From assembly GCA_949825065.1 (NCBI GenBank), contig OX463842.1, positions 2,301,501-2,365,500 on the forward strand: a stretch of 64,000 nt of DNA, written 5' to 3'. Shown piece by piece: positions 23,394 through 35,674 of this stretch. Origin of the DNA: Odontocerum albicorne. Its lineage: Eukaryota > Arthropoda > Insecta > Trichoptera > Odontoceridae. The notes under the pieces were generated by a model. That model was not told where the DNA came from and did no database searches. It saw only the letters and a program-made list of their open reading frames with translations. Every line of letters starts with the position of its first letter. The stretch's first letter is position 1. The position numbers and the translations under genes are program-made.

Positions 23394-26300
23394 ATATGAT
23401 GATTAAATCTGCGTTAAGTGTTAATACTAAAATGAATTTCATTATTTTTTCGTACCATACTTTCATATATGATGATTAAATCTGCGTTAAGTGTTAATAC
23501 TAAAATGAATTTCATTATTTTTTCGTACCATACTTTCATATATGATGATTAAATCTGCGTTAAGTGTTAATACTAAAATGAATTTCATTATTTTTTCGTA
23601 CCATACTTTCATATATGATGATTAAATCTGCGTTAAGTGTTAATACTAAAATGAATTTCATTATTTTTTCGTACCATACTTTCATATATGATGATTAAAT
23701 CTGCGTTAAGTGTTAATACTAAAATGAATTTCATTATTTTTTCGTACCATACTTTCATATATGATGATTAAATCTGCGTTAAGTGTTAATACTAAAATGA
23801 ATTTCATTATTTTTTCGTACCATACTTTCATATATGATGATTAAATCTGCGTTAAGTGTTAATACTAAAATGAATTTCATTATTTTTTCGTACCATACTT
23901 TCATATATGATGATTAAATCTGCGTTAAGTGTTAATACTAAAATGAATTTCATTATTTTTTCGTACCATACTTTCATATATGATGATTAAATCTGCGTTA
24001 AGTGTTAATACTAAAATGAATTTCATTATTTTTTCGTACCATACTTTCATATATGATGATTAAATCTGCGTTAAGTGTTAATACTAAAATGAATTTCATT
24101 ATTTTTTCGTACCATACTTTCATATATGATGATTAAATCTGCGTTAAGTGTTAATACTAAAATGAATTTCATTATTTTTTCGTACCATACTTTCATATAT
24201 GATGATTAAATCTGCGTTAAGTGTTAATACTAAAATGAATTTCATTATTTTTTCGTACCATACTTTCATTTATGATGATTAAATCTGCGTTAAGTGTTAA
24301 TACTAAAATGAATTTCATTATTTTTTCGTACCATACTTTCATATATGATGATTAAATCTGCGTTAAGTGTTAATACTAAAATGAATTTCATTATTTTTTC
24401 GTACCATACTTTCATATATGATGATTAAATCTGCGTTAAGTGTTAATACTAAAATGAATTTCATTATTTTTTCGTACCATACTTTCATATATGATGATTA
24501 AATCTGCGTTAAGTGTTAATACTAAAATGAATTTCATTATTTTTTCGTACCATACTTTCATATATGATGATTAAATCTGCGTTAAGTGTTAATACTAAAA
24601 TGAATTTCATTATTTTTTCGTACCATACTTTCATATATGATGATTAAATCTGCGTTAAGTGTTAATACTAAAATGAATTTCATTATTTTTTCGTACCATA
24701 CTTTCATATATGATGATTAAATCTGCGTTAAGTGTTAATACTAAAATGAATTTCATTATTTTTTCGTACCATACTTTCATATATGATGATTAAATCTGCG
24801 TTAAGTGTTAATACTAAAATGAATTTCATTATTTTTTCGTACCATACTTTCATATATGATGATTAAATCTGCGTTAAGTGTTAATACTAAAATGAATTTC
24901 ATTATTTTTTCGTACCATACTTTCATATATGATGATTAAATCTGCGTTAAGTGTTAATACTAAAATGAATTTCATTATTTTTTCGTACCATACTTTCATA
25001 TATGATGATTAAATCTGCGTTAAGTGTTAATACTAAAATGAATTTCATTATTTTTTCGTACCATACTTTCATATATGATGATTAAATCTGCGTTAAGTGT
25101 TAATACTAAAATGAATTTCATTATTTTTTCGTACCATACTTTCATATATGATGATTAAATCTGCGTTAAGTGTTAATACTAAAATGAATTTCATTATTTT
25201 TTCGTACCATACTTTCATTTATGATGATTAAATCTGCGTTAAGTGTTAATACTAAAATGAATTTCATTATTTTTTCGTACCATACTTTCATATATGATGA
25301 TTAAATCTGCGTTAAGTGTTAATACTAAAATGAATTTCATTATTTTTTCGTACCATACTTTCATATATGATGATTAAATCTGCGTTAAGTGTTAATACTA
25401 AAATGAATTTCATTATTTTTTCGTACCATACTTTCATATATGATGATTAAATCTGCGTTAAGTGTTAATACTAAAATGAATTTCATTATTTTTTCGTACC
25501 ATACTTTCATATATGATGATTAAATCTGCGTTAAGTGTTAATACTAAAATGAATTTCATTATTTTTTCGTACCATACTTTCATATATGATGATTAAATCT
25601 GCGTTAAGTGTTAATACTAAAATGAATTTCATTATTTTTTCGTACCATACTTTCATATATGATGATTAAATCTGCGTTAAGTGTTAATACTAAAATGAAT
25701 TTCATTATTTTTTCGTACCATACTTTCATATATGATGATTAAATCTGCGTTAAGTGTTAATACTAAAATGAATTTCATTATTTTTTCGTACCATACTTTC
25801 ATTTATGATGATTAAATCTGCGTTAAGTGTTAATACTAAAATGAATTTCATTATTTTTTCGTACCATACTTTCATATATGATGATTAAATCTGCGTTAAG
25901 TGTTAATACTAAAATGAATTTCATTATTTTTTCGTACCATACTTTCATATATGATGATTAAATCTGCGTTAAGTGTTAATACTAAAATGAATTTCATTAT
26001 TTTTTCGTACCATACTTTCATATATGATGATTAAATCTGCGTTAAGTGTTAATACTAAAATGAATTTCATTATTTTTTCGTACCATACTTTCATATATGA
26101 TGATTAAATCTGCGTTAAGTGTTAATACTAAAATGAATTTCATTATTTTTTCGTACCATACTTTCATATATGATGATTAAATCTGCGTTAAGTGTTAATA
26201 CTAAAATGAATTTCATTATTTTTTCGTACCATACTTTCATATATGATGATTAAATCTGCGTTAAGTGTTAATACTAAAATGAATTTCATTATTTTTTCGT

Positions 26301-27063
26301 ACCATACTTTCATATATGATGATTAAATCTGCGTTAAGTGTTAATACTAAAATGAATTTCATTATTTTTTCGTACCATACTTTCATATATGATGATTAAA
26401 TCTGCGTTAAGTGTTAATACTAAAATGAATTTCATTATTTTTTCGTACCATACTTTCATATATGATGATTAAATCTGCGTTAAGTGTTAATACTAAAATG
26501 AATTTCATTATTTTTTCGTACCATACTTTCATTTATGATGATTAAATCTGCGTTAAGTGTTAATACTAAAATGAATTTCATTATTTTTTCGTACCATACT
26601 TTCATATATGATGATTAAATCTGCGTTAAGTGTTAATACTAAAATGAATTTCATTATTTTTTCGTACCATACTTTCATATATGATGATTAAATCTGCGTT
26701 AAGTGTTAATACTAAAATGAATTTCATTATTTTTTCGTACCATACTTTCATATATGATGATTAAATCTGCGTTAAGTGTTAATACTAAAATGAATTTCAT
26801 TATTTTTTCGTACCATACTTTCATATATGATGATTAAATCTGCGTTAAGTGTTAATACTAAAATGAATTTCATTATTTTTTCGTACCATACTTTCATATA
26901 TGATGATTAAATCTGCGTTAAGTGTTAATACTAAAATGAATTTCATTATTTTTTCGTACCATACTTTCATATATGATGATTAAATCTGCGTTAAGTGTTA
27001 ATACTAAAATGAATTTCATTATTTTTTCGTACCATACTTTCATATATGATGATTTAATTTGCG
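23394..27063. repeat. Homogeneous 73-bp satellite array, 50 C monomers
   Basis: From 23411 to 26988 gcgttaag recurs every 73 bases, 50 copies in all, nearly without substitution. One variant (catttatg in place of catatatg) marks monomers at 24267, 25216, 25800 and 26530, spaced by 13, 8 and 10 units. The last monomer (ttaatttgcgtttagtatta near 27055) is degenerate and the array stops at 27063. The same C monomer forms a run of only four at 21430-21721, at the matching place of the preceding 1,981-bp block. Confidence 0.95.
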
Positions 27064-27890
27064 TTTAGTATTAATATTTAAATAAATTAAATGAATTAAC
27101 ATTTGAACCGGTGTCATTTCTGAAATAAATTTAAAAAGATATTTCAGTTTTTACATTAAAATAACAAACATATTTAGTTTTTCTTTCAGGAGTTATATTT
27201 CAGAAATGCAACAGCGCTTGTAAAAAATATCTCTAAAGAATATGGGTGGATCGTGTTGCCAGGAGGATTGGAGGAACACAGAAAGGCTAAGAATAATGAA
27301 GGGATTACAGAGGAGCTACGAAGATTAGTGCTGGGAGGTAGTGTTTACAGCTTCTGTAGAGCTTTTATTTTTATGTTTATTATTGTATTAATAGCTGTAA
27401 CCAGAATATTAAAAATAAATCAAAATAAACACCTTTAAATCTTAAATGTAGTGAAACAAAAATTGTTATTTCAACGCGTTTGTTTTTAAATAAAACAAAT
27501 GTACATATTTGCAATTGATGACTGTCGCTTCTTGTATTGTATTATGCTTTATTGTAAACAACATAAACGTGGCTTATTGTAATGCAACATTTCTAAGCTA
27601 ACAAGCAAGACACTTTTTAATGTCTGATGACATAGATGTTTCTGTTATCGAGCACGATTATCAATCATATTGAGGTTATAAAACGCATGTGTACTGGTTT
27701 ATATGGTGTCAGTTGTTGCGTTTGAATAAGCACACTTTATGGATAAATCAAATCCGAATTGCCGATGGCAAAGAAATCAAAGTTTCAAGACGATTGACAG
27801 GTTAAATTTATAACAATCTTTCAATAGACCTACTCGTTGTTTTATATAGCTCTGGTTTGTGTTGTTTATGTGCATAATATAAACATCATA
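27064..27890. other. Intronic DNA right of the satellite, no gene seen
   Basis: A 61-codon frame at 27253-27438 has a hydrophobic C-terminus but no start context, splice partner or recognised motif. The rest holds nothing that I recognise. Confidence 0.4.
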
Positions 27891-27894
27891 TTAG

Positions 27895-28190
27895 CATTCT
27901 CCGTCATCCTGCCTCTCATGTCTGAGAATGGCAGCAGCCGTCGATGACCCTTTTCATGGTTTCCTTCCATCTGGATATGTACCGGGTTGATCGGAGAACA
28001 TCCGATATTGAAGATTCCATCGCAGTCCTGATCAGTTTATTCCATCTAGTTGGGGTAACTTCCTCGAGATCTCGTTCCTTTGAAGCTTCCAGCGACCACA
28101 AGTCTCTCCAGGCTATTCGGCTCTATTTTCATGATATTGCCAAAATACTGGATTGTATCATACAAATACAATATATGTTCAGATCTTAAA
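27895..28190 (-). pseudogene. Non-LTR element C-terminal remnant
   Basis: The minus strand in a mixed frame reads RIEPNSLERLVVAGSFKGTR, then GSYPNWMEQTDQDCDG, then EGNHEKGHRRLLP. This follows the common RTE-type ending with a GHxxRR...GxxxGxRxRGRxPxxW pattern. A second frame holds RWKETMKRVID, the usual RWRxxVxxV motif. Stops and frameshifts are present. Confidence 0.45.
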
Positions 28191-28194
28191 TAAT

Positions 28195-28360
28195 TTAAAA
28201 ACAATACCAAACCTGGAGTGCTCGCTTGCTAAGCATGAATGCTAATATTTAGACCACGGCCGCCAATTATTCCGTTTCCATCGGGATTCGAGCTCGAAAC
28301 CTTTAGACGTAAATCAAGCGTGCTATCAACTAAGCTACGGAGATCATCATAAATCCGGCT
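28195..28360 (-). repeat. tRNA-like SINE remnant
   Basis: On the minus strand, ctccgtagcttagttgatag resembles an A box with a 5' half, and gagctcgaatcccg a B box. The trailing segment (ggccgtggtctaaatattag) resembles the head of the repeat at 57584-57670. The cloverleaf is incomplete, so it is a tRNA-derived repeat. Confidence 0.45.
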
Positions 28361-28674
28361 TTAAAACGAAGCTACTGATAACAATAAACTCAGTTAAAAA
28401 AGTAAGAACCTCTTAAGTCAAACTTTAAGCAACCTTTCGAAAAACAACTAAGTATTCCGTGGAAAAGGTTATCTACAAAAAAAGTTTTTTCATGAAAGGC
28501 AAAAACTTAACGCTTTTATGAAAACAATAAAAATGAAAAAAAAATACCTGCCAGGAATCACGAGACAAGGAAAGTTTAAGAAATCTATTCATGTCGATTG
28601 AATAAAATTTGTCACGTAAGATCAATCTATTGTGTCCATTGGTATTCAAACTTTTATTTTTGATACAAATATAC

Positions 28675-29190
28675 CATCAAGTAATTTTCTTGTTGGGGTA
28701 GTCAGATATGAAAGAATGCCATCATTTCCGATCACAGCAATTTCTTCGCCTCCACCACATCCGTACATCATTTCATAGAGCTCTTTTGATTTACCTTACT
28801 TCTTACTTTTATTTATTTTAAAATTTTACTTTCTCAGTGTTTGCCTTCCCTCTGCATTTACTCGACTTCTTTTATTCATTTTCTACGTACACGTTTCACT
28901 TCCACACATCAATGAGACGACATTTATGCAGATTTTGATTTTCATTGATATTTTAGTTTCCTTTTGACATTGTTGTCTATACCCATTCCACCTTCTCATC
29001 GTATGAAAATATATTTTTCACCTGTTTAAATCATTCATTTTTCCCCTAAATATCGTATTAACACACATTTATTCTCACAGTTTTCAATTGCCATGACTTT
29101 GAATTTTGCAGCATTCAGACTCAGAATTTTTCCTAGATCTTTCACGTAAAAATCACTCAAACGAGATGGGATGATACCACACCCTGTGAT
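28675..29190 (-). pseudogene. RTE-like reverse transcriptase relic
   Basis: The minus strand gives, in broken frames, YVKDLGKILSLNAAKFKVMA (family: YVKDLxxxLxxxxxKxxVM, after the palm), then FSYDEKVEWV (family: FTxDGKxxxDI), then NENQNLHKCRLIDVW. The end near 28680 reads PNKKIT. Same family as the copies at 11570, 36495 and 41690. Confidence 0.55.
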
Positions 29191-29254
29191 AGCTTATCTA
29201 TCAGATATATTTAATTTTTAATAACCTGAAGTGTTAAAGGTAATTAAATATTAA

Positions 29255-29745
29255 ATACAGTAAAATTGAATAAATCTTGTTGTTTTAAATTTTTTTGTTT
29301 TTGTGTTTCTGTATGTTTTTTTGATTTTTATTCTTATGATTGTGTGCGGTATACTGTGGGACGAATATTTTTTGTCTTTCTGGAGTGATGATGTGTGAGG
29401 AGTTTAAATTCGCATGATGTTTATAATTTTAATTGAGTGTTACTGTTTGTCAGGTTGATGAGAACGTGCAACGGGGTTTTGTTTTTGTGTAATCAAAAAT
29501 CGGAAAGAAGTATCGATTTATTTTTTTATGCTAAATATCCTCAGTGAGATACAGGCAAAAGCCTAGTTTACTAGGGATACGACAAATAAAAGGCAACAAA
29601 CCCAGATCCATTAAAATTGTATGTCCAAATCAAATAACCTGTTGTGTTTTCACAAATGATGTATATTTCTTGTTATGTGTAATGATAAATAACAAAATAA
29701 ATAAATTGAGTCCAACGATAATCTGGAGTTTAGATTTGCAGTAAG
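29255..29745 (+). repeat. Dispersed repeat, probable LINE 3' end (copy 1)
   Basis: Homologous in inverted orientation to 39000-39420. Shared words include cggggttttgtttttgtgta, atcctcagtgagatacaggc and gggatacgacaaataaaagg. The copy ends in an A-rich taaataacaaaataaataaa tail, which favours a LINE 3' UTR. No reverse transcriptase is attached. Confidence 0.65.
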
Positions 29746-30360
29746 AAAGCAACAGCCAGCTTCTTTCATAGTTTAGACCGCTGTGACCACTGGTTTTCAT
29801 CAACCCAGAGGGCATCTAGGTAAACAAAACTGTCTGCCGCGAAAACACATAAACAATTTAGATTCAGACCATTGACGTTCTTCCAGGATTCAGCGCCGTT
29901 CCACAAACCAAGAGAAAATCAACAAATTCTTCATAAAAACGTTTTATGTTTAATTTCTGCAGAACAGTGAACCCCATATTCCCTAAACGTCATTTCAGCA
30001 GATTACTTCACTTTAAGTATTTCACAGACCTTCTTCTCCCTGGCTCCATCCCAACTCACTGTTTGCGAAGACTGTTGGGGTCAGCTCTCCTCGTCCTCGG
30101 GTTGTATGCTCTTCTGTCCCGGACTACGTCCCCCAGGCCGTGCCTCTGCATCAGGTTATATTTTTGCATCACCCATAAATTCTTTGGCCTTCCTCTGGTT
30201 GTTATTCGAATGTAAATACTATTTGTGAGTACACATTGTTGACGTTTCTAGTATGTGACAATTGTAGATAGTTCAGAGTTTGATTCATCGATCGTTGACC
30301 CTGTATGTTTACAATTTATTTTAACAACAAATTATGTTTGACAATTATTTAGGGACGTAG
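29746..30360. other. Intronic DNA, no gene seen
   Basis: A plus-strand frame at 29946-30215 (89 codons) has no motif; its right part is close to the downstream flank of the minus-strand RTE-like relic that follows. Confidence 0.35.
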
Positions 30361-30367
30361 GTATTCC

Positions 30368-31090
30368 CTACAGATCCATGAAGATTGCCTGGTTCACAAT
30401 GTGATTGGGTGTTCTGCGTCCAACGTGCTCATACCATCTCAATCGCCTCTCCTCCGTCTTACTGTTGATGTCTGTAGCACCCAGGCTTCCACGAATGCGT
30501 GAACTTTTTATTTTGTCTCTTAGGGACACACCTGTTGACCATCTTAGCATGCGCATTTTAGCAGTTTCTAGTTGCCCAGAGTAAGAGTTATACATCGTCC
30601 AGCATTTGGAGCTATAGATGAGTGCGGGTCTAACAATCGTTTGGTATACTTTTCCTTTTAACTTTACTGGCATTTTCGGATCACATAGAACTCCCGTCAT
30701 TGATCTAAACTTCATCCCTCCCACACTAATTCTATGTGTTACATCTGCTGCACATCCTCCATCGCTATGGAAGAGTGACCCAAGATACTTAAAGGAGTCA
30801 CAATTTTGTAATGTTTCTCCATCCATTTGCATTACGGGAGTGACAGCATTTGTGTTCTCGAATGGTAGGTACAGAATCTCTGTTTTCTTTCTGCTCAGTC
30901 TCAATCCATTGTTCTTCAAGATTCTTTTCCACTTTTCCAGACTATTTTGCAGGTCTTCATGTATTTCAGAGACCAATGTTCTAAAAAAACATCCAAGTTC
31001 GAAGGCGCTCAAATGTGTATTCTTCGAGAATGGCAGCGAATCCTCACGTTCTGGCAACGTGTGATGCGTTCATCAGCAAACTCAACGTCA
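30368..31090 (-). pseudogene. RTE-like reverse transcriptase C-terminal half (copy 1)
   Basis: A catalytic-box remnant lies near 31085-31060 (FGFDGDVEFADE, family: FADD), one frame away from the main reading. The main 229-codon frame reads LEKWKRILKNNGLRLSRKKT (family: W...L...GLxxxxxKTE), then SFKYLGSLFHSDGGCAADVT, then KLKGKVYQTIVRPALIYSSK, then RRLRWYEHVGRR. The order matches the end of an RTE/BovB-like element. About half of the residues agree with the second copy at 50827, so this is one family inserted at least twice in the same orientation. The 5' part, with the endonuclease, is missing. Confidence 0.82.
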
Positions 31091-31099
31091 CCATCGAAG

Positions 31100-32070
31100 C
31101 CAAAGGTAGATCAAACTATGAGTATTGTAAATAAAAACATTATCTAATATGTCCTGTAAGTTTAAAATAAATCTTTAAAAATTGACTGAATTATATGGGT
31201 TTTTCTTAGTTACTGTTGGTTTATACTTATAAATAAACATATTATTCTTGTAAAATAATTATGAATATTATTATTTTTGAATAAAAATTTCCTCGATTTT
31301 TGTATCACAGGCAAATGCCTTTTTACTATCCTTCTCAAGAGACATACATGTAAAGTACTTAAAAGTAAAACTTTTTTATCAATGTCAAAAAAATAAAAAA
31401 TAAAATGCAAAATAAAAAGATTAAAAATGTATAAAAAACATCTTTATCATATGGATATTATTTTAAAAATAATCACAACATTTTAAACGGATAAAAATTC
31501 GATCATCTATCACTTTCCGATTTAAAATATGCCTTTCAGAATTATTCTCGCAAAAAAAAATCTGGTTTATTTTTCCATTTAATTTAATACACCTACGCTA
31601 TTTGCTGACACCTGACTGAAAGTTCAATTTTTATGGGAAAGCTTTAAAAATTTATCCATCAAAATGATAAGAGGAAAAGCATGAAATGATGGGGAAGTAG
31701 AGAAGATCTTTTTCATTGCAAAAAGATCACGAGTGGTATTTGAATCAAAATTATAGAATGAGACGAGCGGGTGTGGCGATAATTACTTGCAACTGTAGAA
31801 AAACGAAAATCAGATAAGAACAGTTTTAGGACAGAGTTTCTATGGTCTGGTTGGTTAGATGCATTCTGTCTTGTGATTGTAGGGATATAAAGATAGAAAA
31901 CACATCATAACTTATACGAATATATAATTTTCATACTCGAGTCAAGATTTTTTTAATGGCCACCTCCGTAGTATATTTAGTAATATGTCTGTCCTCTGAC
32001 CTTCACCAGGTTGGATCCAGCCTCCCTCATTTAACCACCCCCCTAATGGATCGATTTCATTTTAGCAGTT
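31100..32070. other. Intronic DNA, no gene seen
   Basis: AT-rich; only short frames without motifs. Confidence 0.4.
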
Positions 32071-32077
32071 TTATTAA

Positions 32078-32790
32078 TTTATTTACTTATTTAACACTTT
32101 TATTGCAAATACAATCTGGAAGGCTTATTGCCAGGTGGCAATCTCTTCCAACTTAACAGACAAAAGTAAATGAATCAAGTTATGTGGTCGCATAAATCAT
32201 TCAAATGACTATTCCTCCCCACGAAATCCATAAACACATACGTGAGCATATGCCCACGAACCCCACAAAGACGGACAATCACCCAAACATTATTTTTCAT
32301 ATACAGTGAAATATCATCAATCAAAATGAAAGGAAGGGATGGTGGAGAGGAAAGGAAAAGAAACATCAGGAATGAAACACGTTATTTTACTGACAAAAAA
32401 TGAAGAGTTTTTTCAGTCGCTTCTTAAAGCATGCCAAGAACGGAGCGAGTCTTATATTGGTTTGTAACTGATTACAGAGTCTCACTGCATGGACATTAAA
32501 GCACGACGTAAAAAATGAGGAGCCAATAAACAATCTCTGTTTGAGCGTAGCGCTAATCCATGATTGGAAAGACGCTGAAAATTTTCGGCGAGATAAGAGT
32601 GGGCGGCGGGATAGTTAAGGATATTATACAATAGAGAAAGTATGTAAATTTGCTGTCTATTTCTAACATTTAACCAGTTCAATGCCTTCTGGTATGAAGT
32701 TATATGATCGTACTTTCGTAGGTTGAAAATGAATCTTAGACATACATTCTTAGACACACAGTTTTCTGGCAGGCTGGAAGAGATTACCAC
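32078..32790 (-). mobile_element. 3' end of a jockey/CR1-type LINE (copy 1)
   Basis: The minus-strand frame 32790-32482 reads VCLRFIFNLRKYDHITSYQK, then ALNWLNVRNRQQIYILSLLY, the thumb-like end of a jockey/CR1-type reverse transcriptase. After a frameshift near 32520 the expected end follows in another frame (CFNVHAVRLCNQLQTNIRLA, then FLACFKKRLKKLFIF, stop). A 3' UTR of about 320 bases with ttgtccgtctttgtggggtt ends in an A-rich tail. The same 3' part occurs on the plus strand at 55083-55437 and 57040-57565. Confidence 0.8.
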
Positions 32791-32799
32791 GTGCTAATG

Positions 32800-33461
32800 A
32801 GCCCACCAGGTTTTACAATATATATCAAAAGTAGTTTTAACCATAGAAATCTGTCAGTTATTGAATCAATGGGATTTTTAGAATTTCCGAATTTAAAATC
32901 GACATTGGCGAGAAATCCATTAAAGTATATTCTATTAATTAAAAGTGAAAAATGACGAAATTGTCCTAACAAAAAAAAAACAGTATTGCCTTAATATCTC
33001 TTAGACAAAGGGTCAAGTAAGCTTTTTTGGAGCTACATATGTATGAAAATGAATTTCGGTGAAGACGATACAAAAATAAAATGAACGAGCTTTTAAAATA
33101 ATTCTATATTTACGATTTTTTTTATTGATTTTGGATGGTAAGGGCAAATAAATAATTTGGAGGAGTCTCGCTTACAAAAGCGCGATGAGATTGAGGCTGA
33201 AGGACAATTACTTCAAGGACATGTTGGGGATTCAAAAAGAAACTGTGACACGCTATCTAGGACTGATATCAGTGGCTGAATATCAGTGGACTCTGGAGGA
33301 GGTCAAGGCTGCCTAAATGAAGAACTTATTTTAAGATATTTTAGTGAATTTATTTGGGAAATAAAGAAAATCTACAGTAAAATTATGTTAAATTCTCATT
33401 TTATAAAACAAGGGAAATATTTATTAACAATATCTTCCAACAAATCAGAAAAAGTAAAGCA
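32800..33461. other. Intronic DNA, no gene seen
   Basis: Could hold older parts of the neighbouring LINE, but no motif supports that. Confidence 0.35.
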
Positions 33462-33703
33462 ATTGTAATTTGTTTTATGAAACACTGTTTATTCCACTTT
33501 ATTTAACGGTATAAACCTACCGATTTCAAGATTTTCACCTCATTATCAAGGGAGCACAAAAAAAACCTTGTTTGTGCTCCCCTGAGGATGAGGGAACACC
33601 TTAACACCGGTAGGATTATACCGGTACATAAAGAGGAATAAACAGTGTGTGATAAAACAAATTACAATGTCTTTAAACCTCCCAAATTTTAATGCCTTAA
33701 CTA
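33462..33703. mobile_element. Hairpin element interrupted by mariner
   Basis: Arms attgtaatttgttttatgaa to accgatttcaag and taacaccggtaggattatac to gataaaacaaattacaat are inverted, with a centre rich in gctcccctgaggatgaggg. The one-sided tail aatgccttaacta ends at the TA where the mariner begins. After the mariner, tataacataaataat resumes the family end seen elsewhere as cttaactataaataat. Confidence 0.85.
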
Positions 33704-34580
33704 CGAGGGTCATCTAGAAAGTAAGGTTACAAGGGCTCCTGAGGCCGGGGGATTTTTTTTGTTTCAAAGTTGGCGCACCTAGCGTGTAGGGGGATCCTAA
33801 CGGCCAGTTTGTTTGATCCCGCGTGTTTGTCGGCCATTTTGTTCAGTCACAGTAAACTCTTCCGATGGAGAGGTCATCGCGCGCTCCCGCCCCCTCCCGT
33901 CCGTGCGAGATCCGCGCGATCATCCGTTTTTTGACTTTGGAGAACAATACCGCCGCGATAATCCATTGGAACCTCGTGGAAGTTTATGGTAGTGATGGGA
34001 TGAGTCGACAACATGTCACGAAGTGGTTTAGGTTGTTCAGAGAAGGCCGTACTGATACACTGATTTCTGACGATCTTGTGTAAAAACTTAAAGAGGCAAA
34101 ATGACCGCCGTGTGACGCTTGACGACCGTCACGACGAATTTTCTGACATTACACGAAGTCTCCTTGGTGATATTGTGTCGGAAGAACTGGGTTACAAGAA
34201 GTTGTGTGCGAGATGGGTGCCCAGAATGCTCACACCGGAGCACCGTCAAAATCGCGTGACCGCCGCGCGTGAATTTTTGGACCGTTTTGCACAGGAGGGA
34301 GAAGCTTTTCTGGACTCTATCGTGACGGGAAATGAGACGTGGGTGTGTCACTACACCTGGAGGAAACTGTAAAGAAGTGGATGGAAGAGCTGGTGGCGTA
34401 GGTCTATGACACTGGCATACAAAATCTGGTGCCCTGACTACAGAAATGTCTTGATCTCGACGGCAATAACGTTGAAAAATAGTTTAATATATTTGTGAAG
34501 TATCCTGTGAATTTCAATTAAATACAAGCATTTTTCGATCCTACATAATTGTTGTAACCTTACTTTCTGGATGACCATCG
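33704..34580 (+). mobile_element. mariner element with internal deletions (copy 1)
   Basis: 877 bp between TA dinucleotides (33702-33703 and 34581-34582). Terminal inverted repeats of 29 bp: left cgagggtcatctagaaagta at 33704-33723 and its near complement at the right end (34552-34580), with about two mismatches. Full-length relatives are near 1.3 kb, so roughly 400 bp are missing, most of it the section with the second and third catalytic Asp. Non-autonomous. Confidence 0.93.
33865..34372 (+). pseudogene. mariner transposase, broken (copy 1)
   Basis: Starts MERSSRAPAPSRPCEIRAII and continues with the DNA-binding region (VEVYGSDGMSRQHVTKWFRL, REGRTDT). A deletion then removes the usual HDEERSGRPS-like segment, giving LISDD directly. 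After a frameshift near 34076 the linker follows (KLCARWVPRMLTPEHRQNRV), and then VTGNETWVCHYT. The family has VTGDETW here: the first catalytic Asp is replaced by Asn (codon AAT). After HYT an internal deletion leads straight to the C-terminal VYDTGIQNLVP and CLDLDGNNVEK in another frame. It is therefore inactive on three counts. Confidence 0.9.
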
Positions 34581-34582
34581 TA

Positions 34583-35400
34583 TAACATAAATAATATATA
34601 AATAAAGCAAATTACAATAGATGAATAAATAATTCAATATGAGAGCAAGTGTAGGGTTTTTGCAACATGGAATTTTTCGGTTAGTCGAAGAGTTATTAAT
34701 AAGAACATTCGAAATATAAAACAAAATAAGAAAATTAATCTTACATTGTGATGTCAGTTTTTTCGATTTTACTAAAACTTAAATCAGTTCGTAAAAAGTT
34801 ATATACGAAAAGAAATTTATTATTTTACAGAAACAGACGACTTGATTGAATTATTAGCGTCTCCACACGTTAATATCGTAGTTTAGTTCGTTCACGTAAC
34901 AAGCGAGAGCAAACGAGACCGCTGATTGCAGTCGTTCCCTGTTAGTGGAAATCCCCTCAAGCGGTCGGGGCGTCTAGGGATTCAAACTTTCCGATAAATT
35001 TATAATTGACACCAAACAAGTACAAATTTAATTATTAATTAATGTGCGATAACTTTTTATTAAGTTTGAACAAGCAATTTGTTTTTCTTAATATTTCGTA
35101 CTACAGTATTTTGTCTGTTGTAAGTACGGGTAGATTATCAATCTCTAGTTAAGTGATCTTATAGTGACTGGTAAGTAATGTCCCTATTGGAGTAGACGCA
35201 GAGAATATACCTCTTAATTCAATCCACGCATCTTTCTCTTTTGCCACGTCACTCATTATTTCCTTTTTTAAAGATTTTTCACTATTCCCTCTTTCAGAAT
35301 TTTATTTATTTGGTCATGTAATGTTTTTATAGGTCTTTCCAAAATGTTCATATGTTAAATAAATAAATATATGTTTATTAAAAGCAACATAATATGAACA
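34583..35400. other. Intronic DNA, no gene seen
   Basis: Apart from the end of the hairpin element up to about 34612 nothing is recognised. Confidence 0.4.
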
Positions 35401-35401
35401 T

Positions 35402-35672
35402 ATGGATAGTTCAAAAGCCAAGTGAACCAAGTTTTAAAATATTGAATTTTAGATCACTGCATGAAAGGTGTGCGAAAAGCTTTAGCTTTTGGCAGAAAAT
35501 GCTTTTGTACAAAATAAGTGTAGTAAATGTACTTAATATAACACTTTTCTCAATTGCGATCACTAAAATACCGTACAAAATTAGAAACACTAAAATGTTT
35601 GAACGTAGTTTACTCAAAACTAACCAGAATGGACTTGGTTCACTTGGCTTGTGAACGACCCATATATAAAAT
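35402..35672. mobile_element. TIR element (MITE), about 270 bp
   Basis: The left end atagttcaaaagccaagtga and the right end tcacttggcttgtgaacgac form imperfect inverted repeats of about 27 bp; the inner 16 bases (agccaagtgaaccaag) match exactly. Frames on both strands start with the same TIR-encoded residues (KPSEPS), an effect of the inverted repeats and not a gene. The target duplication may be an ATAT-like word, but this is uncertain. Confidence 0.75.
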
Positions 35673-35674
35673 AG

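Noticed and set aside
15826..27063. CRISPR-like array
   Set aside because: Units are head-to-tail without unique spacers, in intronic DNA of an animal gene; it is a satellite.
15826..27063. Satellite-encoded hammerhead ribozyme
   Set aside because: Monomers contain gatgatt but no CUGANGA box followed by GAAA, so the satellite does not fit that model.
27253..27438. Possible small membrane protein of 61 residues
   Set aside because: Only a hydrophobic C-terminus supports it; no conserved motif, splice signal or second copy was seen.
30618..31064. 148-codon plus-strand frame
   Set aside because: Antisense of the RTE-like reverse transcriptase.
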